Assembly (NCBI GenBank): GCA_016296675.1
Contig: JAEDIV010000084.1
Location: 1 to 12,196 of the forward strand
Length of the DNA stretch: 12,196 nucleotides
Source of the DNA: Clostridia bacterium
GTDB lineage: Bacteria; Bacillota; Clostridia; Christensenellales; Aristaeellaceae
Reading direction: 5' to 3'
In this document: positions 6,796-12,196 of the stretch, one piece after another
How the letters are laid out: each line of letters starts with the position of its first letter
Position numbering within the stretch: position 1 is the stretch's first letter
Made by a program: the position numbers and the translations under genes
The notes under the pieces: model-generated
Database searches by the model: none
Told to the model about the DNA's origin: nothing
Seen by the model: the letters and a program-made list of their open reading frames with translations, nothing else

Positions 6796-7209
6796 ATGAA
6801 ACTTTCCACCCGCGCACGCTACGGGATCCACGCGATGTATGATCTTGCGCTCATGGGAAACGATAAACCCCAGCCGCTCAAGGCGATTGCAGAGCGTCAG
6901 GCAATTCCGGAAGCGTATCTTGAACAGCTGATGCTGGTTTTAAGAAAAGAAAAACTCGTTACGTCCGTCCGTGGCGCACAGGGCGGCTACACGCTCTCCA
7001 AAGCGCCCGCCGAGATCACCGTCGGCATGATTCTCCGCGCGCTTGAAGGCGATCTTTGTATGACGGACTGTCTGAAATTTGAAGACAGCTGCGAAAAATC
7101 CGGCGGCTGTCCCACGAGAATGGTTGTCCAAAAGGTGTACGACGGCGTAAACGCCATTGTCGACGGCATCACCCTTCAGGATATGATCGCAAGCTGCGAT
7201 TGCCTTTAA
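6796..7209 (+). CDS. iscR: Rrf2-family Fe-S cluster transcriptional regulator
   Basis: This 137-residue cytoplasmic regulator starts at ATG 6796, preceded by GGAGGA at 6785-6790. An upstream in-frame TTG at 6715 is excluded because it is part of the -35 box. Residues 1-85 form the Rrf2 winged helix: MKLSTRARYGIHAMYDLA at the start, the recognition-helix region IPEAYLEQLMLVLRKEKLV (37-55) and the wing SVRGAQGGYTLSK (57-69). A cysteine cluster follows at C88, C92, C99 and C105, with C134 and C136 at the tail. Three of these (most likely C92, C99, C105) correspond to the cluster-ligand cysteines of IscR-type proteins. The protein probably senses Fe-S cluster status and controls its own operon through the two sites around its promoter. 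CymR-type cysteine regulators are the main alternative, but the Cys cluster and the iscS-iscU neighbours favour IscR. Confidence 0.9.
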   Translation: MKLSTRARYGIHAMYDLALMGNDKPQPLKAIAERQAIPEAYLEQLMLVLRKEKLVTSVRGAQGGYTLSKAPAEITVGMILRALEGDLCMTDCLKFEDSCEKSGGCPTRMVVQKVYDGVNAIVDGITLQDMIASCDCL

Positions 7210-7228
7210 AACAAAGGAGACACACACT

Positions 7229-8389
7229 ATGAACAGAATTTATATGGATAATGCGGCGACCACCCGCGTGACCGAACCCGTCTTTGAGGCCATGAAGCCC
7301 TACTTCTGTGAAACCTTCGGAAACCCCTCCTCTGTCCACGCTTTCGGCCGCGACGCAAGACGCGCCGTTGAGGAAGCGCGCAGGCAGGTAGCCGCCGCCC
7401 TCGGCTGCGAAGCCAAGGAAGTATACTTCACCGGCTGCGGAACAGAGAGCGACAACTGGGCCATCAAAGGCTGCGCATACGCTGCCAAAAACGGCAGAAA
7501 GACCATCGTTTCCACCACCATCGAGCACCACGCGGTGCTTCATACCCTTGAGCAGCTCGAAAAGGAAGGCTTTAACGTCATCTACGTGCCGGTCGACGAA
7601 GAGGGCATCGTAAAGATGGACGAAATGGAAAAGGCAATCACGGAAGACACGCTGCTTGTCACCGTCATGGCCGCCAACAACGAAATCGGAACCATCCAGC
7701 CGATCACCGAAATCGCCGCCCTCGCCCATGCAAAAGGCGCGCTCTTCCACACCGACGCGGTCCAGGCCATCGGAAGCATCCGCTTCAACGTAAAGGAAAT
7801 GGGCATCGACATGCTCTCCCTTTCCGGCCACAAATTCCACGCGCCCAAGGGCGTCGGCGTTCTCTACATCAAAAACGGCCTCCGCATCCGTCCCCTGATC
7901 GCAGGCGGCGCGCAGGAGCGCGCGCAGCGCGCAGGCACCGAAAACCTTGCCTCCATCGTCGCGCTCGGAAAGGCCATCACCCTTGCCAATGAAAATATCG
8001 AAGCCCACAATGCAAAGCTTACCGAAATGCGCGATGCTTTAATCGACAAAATTCTTGCCGCCATTCCCGAAACCCGCTTAAACGGCCACAGAGAAAAGCG
8101 CCTTCCCGGAAATGTGAACGTTTCCATCAGCTACATTGAAGGCGAAGCGCTGCTTCTGAGTCTGGACCTTAAGGGCATCGCGGCCTCTTCCGGCTCTGCC
8201 TGCACCTCCGGTTCCCTTGATCCGAGCCACGTGCTTTTGGCCATCGGCCTTCCCCACGAAATCGCCCACGGCTCTTTGAGACTTTCCCTGAGCGAAGAAA
8301 ACACCATGGAAGAAGTCGACTATGTCGTAGAGCAGCTGGTGGAAATCGTAAAGCGCTTAAGAGCCATGTCTCCCCTGTATAACGGCTGA
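7229..8389 (+). CDS. iscS: Cysteine desulfurase
   Basis: This 386-residue PLP enzyme removes sulfur from cysteine, giving alanine and a protein-bound persulfide that is passed to the scaffold IscU. Evidence in order: the N-terminal YMDNAATTRV, the PLP-stacking His100 in TIEHHAVLH, NNEIGTIQP (150-158), HTDAVQAIG (174-182), the PLP lysine K202 in SLSGHKFHAPKG, the substrate-binding RAGTENL (234-240) and the catalytic Cys325 in SSGSACTSG. The CTSG context and the long loop around Cys325 place it in the NifS/IscS class and not in the SufS class. ATG 7229 follows AAAGGAG at 7213-7219, 19 nt after the iscR stop, and iscU follows 35 nt downstream. Length is slightly short of E. coli IscS (404) and normal for clostridial NifS/IscS. 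Confidence 0.97.
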   Translation: MNRIYMDNAATTRVTEPVFEAMKPYFCETFGNPSSVHAFGRDARRAVEEARRQVAAALGCEAKEVYFTGCGTESDNWAIKGCAYAAKNGRKTIVSTTIEHHAVLHTLEQLEKEGFNVIYVPVDEEGIVKMDEMEKAITEDTLLVTVMAANNEIGTIQPITEIAALAHAKGALFHTDAVQAIGSIRFNVKEMGIDMLSLSGHKFHAPKGVGVLYIKNGLRIRPLIAGGAQERAQRAGTENLASIVALGKAITLANENIEAHNAKLTEMRDALIDKILAAIPETRLNGHREKRLPGNVNVSISYIEGEALLLSLDLKGIAASSGSACTSGSLDPSHVLLAIGLPHEIAHGSLRLSLSEENTMEEVDYVVEQLVEIVKRLRAMSPLYNG

Positions 8390-8424
8390 AACATCCGAAA
8401 CAAACAGAAAGAAGGATTTTGAAT

Positions 8425-8805
8425 ATGTATACTGAGCAGGTAATGGACCACTTCATGAACCCCCGTAACGTAGGCGAAATGGAAGACGCCAGCGGCGTAG
8501 GCACGGTCGGCAACGCCAAGTGCGGCGACATCATGAAAATCTTCATCAAGGTTGAAAACGACGTGATCGTAGACGTGAAATTCAAGACCTACGGCTGCGG
8601 CGCGGCCATCGCCACCTCTTCCCGCGCGACCGAAATGGTCATGGGCAAAACCATTGACGAGGCCCTGCAAATCACCAATCAGATGGTCACCGAGTCCCTG
8701 GGCGGCCTGCCCCCGGTAAAACTGCACTGCTCCGTACTCGCCGAAGAAGCGCTGCATGCCGCCATCGCCGACTACAAGGCCAAGCAGGAAGCTGGAGAAG
8801 CCTAA
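8425..8805 (+). CDS. iscU: Fe-S cluster assembly scaffold IscU
   Basis: This 126-residue protein is the scaffold on which IscS sulfur and iron are assembled into clusters. The three ligand cysteines and their partners are present: C33 (NAKCGDIM, with D35), C58 (TYGCGAAIA) and H101-C102 (KLHCSVLAEEAL). The start MYTEQVMDHFMNPRNVGE is characteristic of the family. LPPVK (95-99), the motif that HscA-type chaperones bind, is intact although no hscA, hscB, fdx or iscA gene is in view. ATG 8425 lies 8 nt after GAAGGA (8411-8416); the in-frame TTG at 8419 is too close to that site. It is the third gene of the isc operon, and the next gene begins 1 nt after its stop. Confidence 0.96.
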   Translation: MYTEQVMDHFMNPRNVGEMEDASGVGTVGNAKCGDIMKIFIKVENDVIVDVKFKTYGCGAAIATSSRATEMVMGKTIDEALQITNQMVTESLGGLPPVKLHCSVLAEEALHAAIADYKAKQEAGEA

Positions 8806-8806
8806 G

Positions 8807-9313
8807 ATGGATTATCTGATTCGCCCGGCGCAAAAATCCGACGCGCGCGAAATTTCAGAAATCTACCGCTACTACGTTTTAAATACCGCCATCACCTTTG
8901 ATACCGCAGCCCCGGAGGCAGAGGAATTCAAAGAAAAAATAGCGGAAATTCAAAAGGATTATCCTTTTCTCGTCATCGAAGAAGAAGGCCGTGTCACCGC
9001 CTTTGCCTATGCGCACGCCTATAAACAAAAAGCCGCTTACGATCCGACGGTGGAGCTTACCGTATATACGGATCATGCGCTTTTGGGAAAAGGCCGCGGA
9101 CGAGCGATCATCCTTTCCCTTCTTGAGGAACTCAAAAAGGACCCCCGCCGCTATACCGCCGTTGCCGATATCACAAGCCCGAACGAAAGAAGCGAAAAAA
9201 TGTTTCTGTCCCTGGGCTTTGAAAAGGTCAGCAAGTTCAAAAACGTGGGCTATAAATTTGGCAAATGGCAAACCGTTTGCGATTACATTTATCCTTTGAA
9301 GGATTATCAATAA
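8807..9313 (+). CDS. GNAT-family N-acetyltransferase (phosphinothricin acetyltransferase-like)
   Basis: This 168-residue cytoplasmic enzyme probably transfers acetyl from acetyl-CoA to a small amine such as an amino acid or analogue. IRPAQKSDAREISEIYRYYV (5-24) followed by NTAITFD (26-32) resembles the start of the PAT/MnaT/YncA subgroup. The acetyl-CoA-binding segment is LLGKGRGRAIILSLLEE (92-108), and the tail SLGFEKVSKFKNVGYKFGKW (135-154) has the usual GF...VG-x-K-x-G-x-W pattern of that subgroup. ATG 8807 is 1 nt after the iscU stop, with GGAG at 8794-8797 inside the end of iscU, so the two are translated from one transcript. An in-frame ATG at 8756 within iscU is rejected. Why an acetyltransferase is coupled to iscU is unclear; it may be a passenger. 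The substrate cannot be read from sequence. Confidence 0.88.
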   Translation: MDYLIRPAQKSDAREISEIYRYYVLNTAITFDTAAPEAEEFKEKIAEIQKDYPFLVIEEEGRVTAFAYAHAYKQKAAYDPTVELTVYTDHALLGKGRGRAIILSLLEELKKDPRRYTAVADITSPNERSEKMFLSLGFEKVSKFKNVGYKFGKWQTVCDYIYPLKDYQ

Positions 9314-9353
9314 ACGCGCAGAGCGATCACAAATCAGAAAGGAATTACACACC

Positions 9354-10268
9354 ATGCTCGAAAAATATCTTCGCGTATCCGACGAAGTCAAGGAAGCTCT
9401 CGCATCCGGAAAACCTGTCGTAGCGCTTGAAAGCACCATCATCTCCCACGGCATGCCCTATCCCAAGAACGTCGAAACCGCTCTTTTGGTCGAACAGGCT
9501 GTTCGTGAAGAAGGCGCAATTCCCGCGACCATCTGCTTAATCGGCGGAAAGATCGTTGTCGGCGCCTCCAAGGAAGACATCGAGCATCTGGGCAAGGCCG
9601 GTCTTTCCGTAACCAAGGCCAGCAGACGCGACCTTCCTGTGCTTCTGGCCCGCGGTATGGACGGCGCAACCACCGTCGCCACCACCATGATCGGCGCGAG
9701 CCTCGTCGGCATCAAGGTCTTTGCCACCGGCGGTGTGGGCGGCGTTCACAGAGGCGCGGAAGTCACCATGGACATTTCCGCCGACCTTGAAGAGCTCGCC
9801 ATGACCGACGTTATGGTCGTCTGCGCAGGCTGCAAATCCATTCTTGATCTCAACCTCACCCTTGAATACCTCGAGACCAAGGGCGTTCCGGTCATCGGTT
9901 ACAAAACCGAAGAGCTGCCCGCCTTCTATACCGACAAGAGCGGTCTCAAGGTTGACTATCGCCTCGATACCCCCGAAGAAATCGCGGATTCTTTCAATGT
10001 GAAGATGGCCCTCGGCATGAAGGGCGGCATGCTGGTCACCAACCCCATCCCCCACGAGTACGCCATGGATCCCGATGAAATCAATGCGACCATCGAAAAA
10101 GCCGTCGAAGACGCGAAAGCCCTCGGCATCAAGGGCAAGGAAACCACGCCCTATCTTCTCGACCATATCCAGAAACTGACCGGCGGCAGGAGCCTTGAGA
10201 GCAACATCCAGCTCGTGCTCAACAATGCCCGTCTGGGCGCAAAGATCGCCAAGGCGATGGTTCGATAA
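9354..10268 (+). CDS. psuG: Pseudouridine-5'-phosphate glycosidase
   Basis: This 304-residue enzyme splits pseudouridine 5'-phosphate into uracil and ribose 5-phosphate, the C-glycoside step of pseudouridine breakdown. Family signatures are VALESTIISHGMPYPKN (23-39) with catalytic Glu26, Lys88 in SVTKASRRDLP, GMDGATTVATTM (101-112), FATGGVGGVHRGAE (123-136), the metal-site region MDISADL (139-145) with Asp144, and Lys161 in CAGCKSILDL. These keep a constant offset of five from the E. coli PsuG residues E31, K93, D149 and K166 as I recall them, so the active site looks complete. ATG 9354 follows AAAGGA at 9338-9343. The gene lies 40 nt after the acetyltransferase with no hairpin between, so read-through from the isc operon is possible. 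No pseudouridine kinase (psuK) is in the window, although this enzyme needs its phosphorylated product. Confidence 0.95.
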   Translation: MLEKYLRVSDEVKEALASGKPVVALESTIISHGMPYPKNVETALLVEQAVREEGAIPATICLIGGKIVVGASKEDIEHLGKAGLSVTKASRRDLPVLLARGMDGATTVATTMIGASLVGIKVFATGGVGGVHRGAEVTMDISADLEELAMTDVMVVCAGCKSILDLNLTLEYLETKGVPVIGYKTEELPAFYTDKSGLKVDYRLDTPEEIADSFNVKMALGMKGGMLVTNPIPHEYAMDPDEINATIEKAVEDAKALGIKGKETTPYLLDHIQKLTGGRSLESNIQLVLNNARLGAKIAKAMVR

Positions 10269-10283
10269 GCAAATTAACTTTAT

Positions 10284-10320
10284 AGCCCTTGACCGAACGT
10301 GCGCAAGGGCTTAAAATCTT
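10284..10320 (+). terminator. Possible psuG terminator hairpin overlapping the cysS promoter
   Basis: AGCCCTTG (10284-10291) and CAAGGGCT (10304-10311) form a perfect 8-bp stem with a 12-nt loop, 15 nt after the psuG stop. The following TAAAATCTTCTT is only moderately T-rich. The left arm contains part of the -35 box and the right arm ends at the -10 box of the next promoter, so the same bases may end one unit and start the next. Confidence 0.45.
10289..10317 (+). promoter_or_regulatory. Promoter of the T-box/cysS transcript
   Basis: TTGACC (10289-10294) and TAAAAT (10312-10317), each one mismatch from consensus, are spaced by 17 nt. Transcription would begin near 10324, just ahead of the T-box stem I base at 10329, giving a leader of about 270 nt before cysS. 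Confidence 0.65.
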
Positions 10321-10323
10321 CTT

Positions 10324-10566
10324 ATAAAGGCTTTGAATGGGATTCAAGCGATTCAAAATAACGCCCCCAGAGAGAAACCGCCTTGGGCTGGAAGCGGTTT
10401 TGCGCGTAAAATCGCCCATCTGCACCCGGGAGCCGCGAAGGGGAACCATTTTTTCAGTATCCTTCGACGGTCGCGCTCCGTTACAGCGCTTGAGATAAGG
10501 CGGCTTGTCCTGCCTTAAACAGAGTGGAACCGCGGCCACGCCTCTGTATTGGGGCGTGGCCTTTTT
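10324..10566 (+). promoter_or_regulatory. T-box riboswitch responding to tRNA-Cys
   Basis: This leader reads the charging state of tRNA-Cys and lets transcription of cysS proceed when the tRNA is uncharged. Stem I: GGCT/AGCC (10329-10332 with 10431-10434) and GGG/CCC (10339-10341 with 10425-10427) at the base; GCGATT/AATCGC (10348-10353 with 10410-10415) above the specifier loop; ACGC/GCGT (10361-10364 with 10404-10407); an AGAGAG segment; and an apical AAACCGC/GCGGTTT (10375-10381 with 10394-10400). The specifier is TGC (Cys) at 10421-10423, followed by A. A stem IIA/B pseudoknot is visible: ACGG/CCGT (10467-10470, 10478-10481) interleaved with GCGCT/AGCGC (10473-10477, 10485-10489). Stem III is TAAGGCGG/CTGCCTTA (10496-10503, 10510-10517). 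Antiterminator: ACAGAG/CTCTGT (10519-10524, 10542-10547), bulge TGGAACC (10525-10531) and GCG/CGC (10532-10534, 10539-10541). TGGA would pair with UCCA, matching discriminator U73 of tRNA-Cys. Pairings were found by eye. Confidence 0.97.
10534..10566 (+). terminator. Regulated terminator of the T-box leader
   Basis: GGCCACGCC (10534-10542) pairs perfectly with GGCGTGGCC (10553-10561) and is followed by five T (10562-10566). The left arm shares bases with the antiterminator helices (10539-10542), so the two folds exclude each other: uncharged tRNA-Cys favours read-through into cysS. Confidence 0.94.
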
Positions 10567-10597
10567 GTTTGATTATGAATTCCGGGAGGAAATGAAA

Positions 10598-12046
10598 ATG
10601 AAGCTTTACAACACCGCCACCCGAAACAGAGAAGACTTTGTGCCCAATCATCCGGACATCGTAAAGATGTACACCTGCGGACCTACGGTCTATCACTTCG
10701 CACACATTGGAAACCTCCGCTCTTACCTCATGGAGGACATTCTTGAAAAATATCTGCGTTTCATCGGCTACAACGTTAAGCGCGTTATGAACATTACCGA
10801 CGTAGGCCACTTGACCTCAGACGCCGATGAAGGCGAAGACAAGATGCTCAAGGGCGCGCGCCGCGAAAACAAGACGGTTATGGAGATCGCCCAGTTCTAT
10901 ACCGACGCATTCTTCTCCGACTGCGAAAAATTAAACATCAAGCGCCCTGACGTGGTTGAGCCCGCGACCAACCTGATTGACAATTACATTCATATCATCG
11001 AAACGCTCATCGAAAAGGGCTACGGCTACATTGCGGGCGGAAACGTTTATTTCGACACCTCGAAGCTTGACAAATACTACATCTTCAACGAATTCAAAGA
11101 GGAAGACCTTGAAGTCGGCGTCAGAGAGGGCGTTGAAGAGGATACCAACAAGAAAAACAAGAACGACTTCGTCCTCTGGTTCACCAAATCGAAGTTTGAA
11201 GATCAGGCGCTCAAGTGGGATTCCCCGTGGGGCGTAGGCTATCCCGGCTGGCACATCGAGTGCTCCGGTATTTCCATGAAGCATCTAGGCGAAGACCTTG
11301 ACATCCACTGCGGCGGCGTGGACAACGCTTTCCCCCACCACACCAACGAAATCGCGCAGTCGGAAGCGTATCTTGGTCACAAGTGGTGCAACTACTGGAT
11401 GCATGTTTCCCACCTGAATACCGCAAACGGCAAGATGAGTAAGTCCAAGGGCGAATTTTTGACCGTTTCTCTCCTTGAGGAAAAGGGCTATGATCCCCTG
11501 GCCTACCGCCTTTTCTGCCTGCAGAGCCACTACAGACGCAACCTCGTCTTCTCCTGGGAGAACCTCGACAACGCGCAGGGCACCTACAACAAGCTGATCG
11601 CCAAAGTTGCTGCCCTTAAGGAAGAGGGCGAAATCGATCAGGAAGCTCTAACCGCTCTCACGGATAAATTCCGCGCCGCGCTGGACAACGACCTCAATAC
11701 CTCTTTAGCCGTTACCGCCATTTACGACGTTCTCAAGTACAAGACCACCGACAACACCAAGCTGGCCGCTCTTGCCTCCTTCGACACCGTGCTCGGCCTT
11801 GATTTGATCAAAAAGGCCGTCCTCAAGCGCGAAGAGCTCAAAAAGCAGGCTGCGCAGGCCAATACTATTTCCGTCATCTTCGACAGCTGCGAAGAAAACG
11901 AAGAAATCAAGGCCATGGCAGAAGCCAGAACCGCCGCCAAGAAAGCCAAGAATTTCCAGGAAGCCGACCGTCTCCGCGCCGAAATCCTTGAAAAGGGCTA
12001 TGTAATCGAAGACACGCCCCAGGGCCCGAAGGTCAAAAAAGCTTAA
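10598..12046 (+). CDS. cysS: Cysteinyl-tRNA synthetase
   Basis: This 482-residue class I synthetase attaches cysteine to tRNA-Cys in the cytoplasm. It has the HIGH-type motif HIGN (36-39, within YHFAHIGNLRSY), the KMSKS motif (279-283, GKMSKSKG) and the zinc ligands that discriminate cysteine: C27 in MYTCGPTVY, C222 in WHIECSG, and H247 and E251 in FPHHTNEIAQSEA. The C-terminal helical region (about 320-460) and the end AEARTAAKKAKNFQEADRLR match the family. ATG 10598 is 8 nt after GGGAGG (10584-10589); ATG 10592 is only 2 nt away. An open frame extends upstream to a TTG at 10505, but that lies inside the T-box and is rejected. Expression is controlled by the T-box. The nearby iscS consumes the same amino acid. 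A mycothiol ligase (MshC) would be shorter and is not expected in this lineage. Confidence 0.97.
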   Translation: MKLYNTATRNREDFVPNHPDIVKMYTCGPTVYHFAHIGNLRSYLMEDILEKYLRFIGYNVKRVMNITDVGHLTSDADEGEDKMLKGARRENKTVMEIAQFYTDAFFSDCEKLNIKRPDVVEPATNLIDNYIHIIETLIEKGYGYIAGGNVYFDTSKLDKYYIFNEFKEEDLEVGVREGVEEDTNKKNKNDFVLWFTKSKFEDQALKWDSPWGVGYPGWHIECSGISMKHLGEDLDIHCGGVDNAFPHHTNEIAQSEAYLGHKWCNYWMHVSHLNTANGKMSKSKGEFLTVSLLEEKGYDPLAYRLFCLQSHYRRNLVFSWENLDNAQGTYNKLIAKVAALKEEGEIDQEALTALTDKFRAALDNDLNTSLAVTAIYDVLKYKTTDNTKLAALASFDTVLGLDLIKKAVLKREELKKQAAQANTISVIFDSCEENEEIKAMAEARTAAKKAKNFQEADRLRAEILEKGYVIEDTPQGPKVKKA

Positions 12047-12092
12047 TGAAACATAAAAAGCGCCCCAATAGGCGGGTGTCCGTAAAACAGTT

Positions 12093-12131
12093 AATCCTCC
12101 GTATGGCTTAGGTCATACGGAGGATTTGTTT
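12093..12131 (+). terminator. Perfect hairpin after cysS: terminator or ribosome-site-masking structure
   Basis: AATCCTCCGTATG (12093-12105) pairs perfectly over 13 bp with CATACGGAGGATT (12114-12126), loop GCTTAGGT; AAAC (12085-12088) and GTTT (12128-12131) can extend it across a small internal loop. It lies 46 nt after cysS and is followed by TGTTTAT, so it may end cysS transcription. Its right arm also contains GGAGGA (12119-12124) correctly spaced before ATG 12132, so it could instead hide that ribosome-binding site. Confidence 0.5.
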
Positions 12132-12196
12132 ATGTCTAATCTTCAAACTTGCTGGCGGCGAACGGTTTGTCAAAACCGTTTGCGGACGGCAAGTCC
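12132..12196 (+). CDS. Possible start of an unrecognised reading frame, cut by the window end
   Basis: ATG 12132 lies 7 nt after GGAGGA (12119-12124). The frame stays open for the remaining 21 codons, beginning MSNLQTCWRRTVCQNRLR. I do not recognise the peptide, and the coding stretch coincides with a long imperfect hairpin (12147-12194), which is unusual for an ordinary gene start. It could equally be non-coding repeat sequence with a chance ribosome-binding site. Between cysS and here (12047-12092) I see only a weak CGCC/GGCG hairpin (12061-12074). Confidence 0.25.
   Translation, partial: MSNLQTCWRRTVCQNRLRTAS
12147..12194. repeat. Long imperfect hairpin at the window end
   Basis: ACTTGC (12147-12152) pairs with GCAAGT (12189-12194) and AACGGTTT (12161-12168) with AAACCGTT (12173-12180), around a 4-nt loop GTCA. 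The 8-nt segments between them pair with only two mismatches and two G-U wobbles, giving an almost continuous 22-position stem. There is no T tract in view, so it does not look like a terminator; a mobile or interspersed palindromic repeat is possible. Confidence 0.5.

Noticed and set aside
7169..8008. Long open frame (279 codons) on the - strand opposite iscS
   Set aside because: It lies antisense to the intact, motif-complete iscS gene, its peptide is an unusual Gly/Asp/Val-rich string with no recognisable domain, and such frames are expected opposite GC-rich third positions.
9537..10166. Open frame (209 codons) on the - strand opposite psuG
   Set aside because: It is a shadow of psuG with low-complexity composition and no ribosome-binding site or family resemblance that I can see.
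10505..10597. Upstream extension of cysS to a TTG at 10505
   Set aside because: These bases form stem III, the T-box and the terminator of the riboswitch. The GGGAGG site at 10584-10589 and the family N-terminus fix the start at 10598.

Overview
The window reads as a contiguous piece of a Clostridia-type (Bacillota) chromosome of roughly balanced base composition. The evidence is the strong GGAGG ribosome-binding sites, the Bacillus-type single-chain glycyl-tRNA synthetase, a tRNA-Cys T-box leader in front of cysS, the iscR-iscS-iscU order and a BcrA-like ABC exporter. The exact genus cannot be read from the sequence; an uncultured gut or rumen clostridium is a guess.

Layout. (1) 1-1800, + strand: the 3' end of glyS (glycyl-tRNA synthetase), then glyA (serine hydroxymethyltransferase), closed by a textbook terminator. 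(2) 1807-4466, - strand: a tightly packed three-gene operon, read from 4466 downward, of an unrecognised membrane-anchored extracytoplasmic protein, an ABC ATPase and an ABC-2-type permease. (3) 4529-6690, + strand, divergent from the previous unit: a near-consensus sigma-A promoter drives a secreted 680-residue protein made almost entirely of about eight bacterial Ig-like (Big2-type) domains with no visible wall anchor, followed by a hairpin. (4) 6687-10268, + strand: an Fe-S cluster biogenesis operon, iscR-iscS-iscU, with two related dyad operators flanking the iscR promoter, followed by a GNAT acetyltransferase 1 nt after iscU and by psuG (pseudouridine-5'-phosphate glycosidase). (5) 10284-12046, + strand: promoter, complete T-box riboswitch and cysS (cysteinyl-tRNA synthetase). 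(6) 12047-12196: a gene-poor end with two hairpins and the possible start of another reading frame cut by the window edge.

How the genes fit together. Several units touch serine, glycine and cysteine metabolism: glyA interconverts serine and glycine, glyS charges glycine, iscS takes sulfur from cysteine for clusters built on iscU, and cysS is switched on when tRNA-Cys is uncharged. Most of the window is conserved housekeeping sequence. The least understood part is the divergent pair of units at 1807-6630 (unknown anchored protein plus exporter, facing a secreted Ig-repeat protein). The best-resolved regulation is the iscR operator pair and the T-box, whose specifier (UGC) and acceptor-pairing base (A, matching U73 of tRNA-Cys) agree independently on cysteine. 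I see no convincing wholly new system, no CRISPR array, no tRNA or rRNA gene and no complete mobile element.
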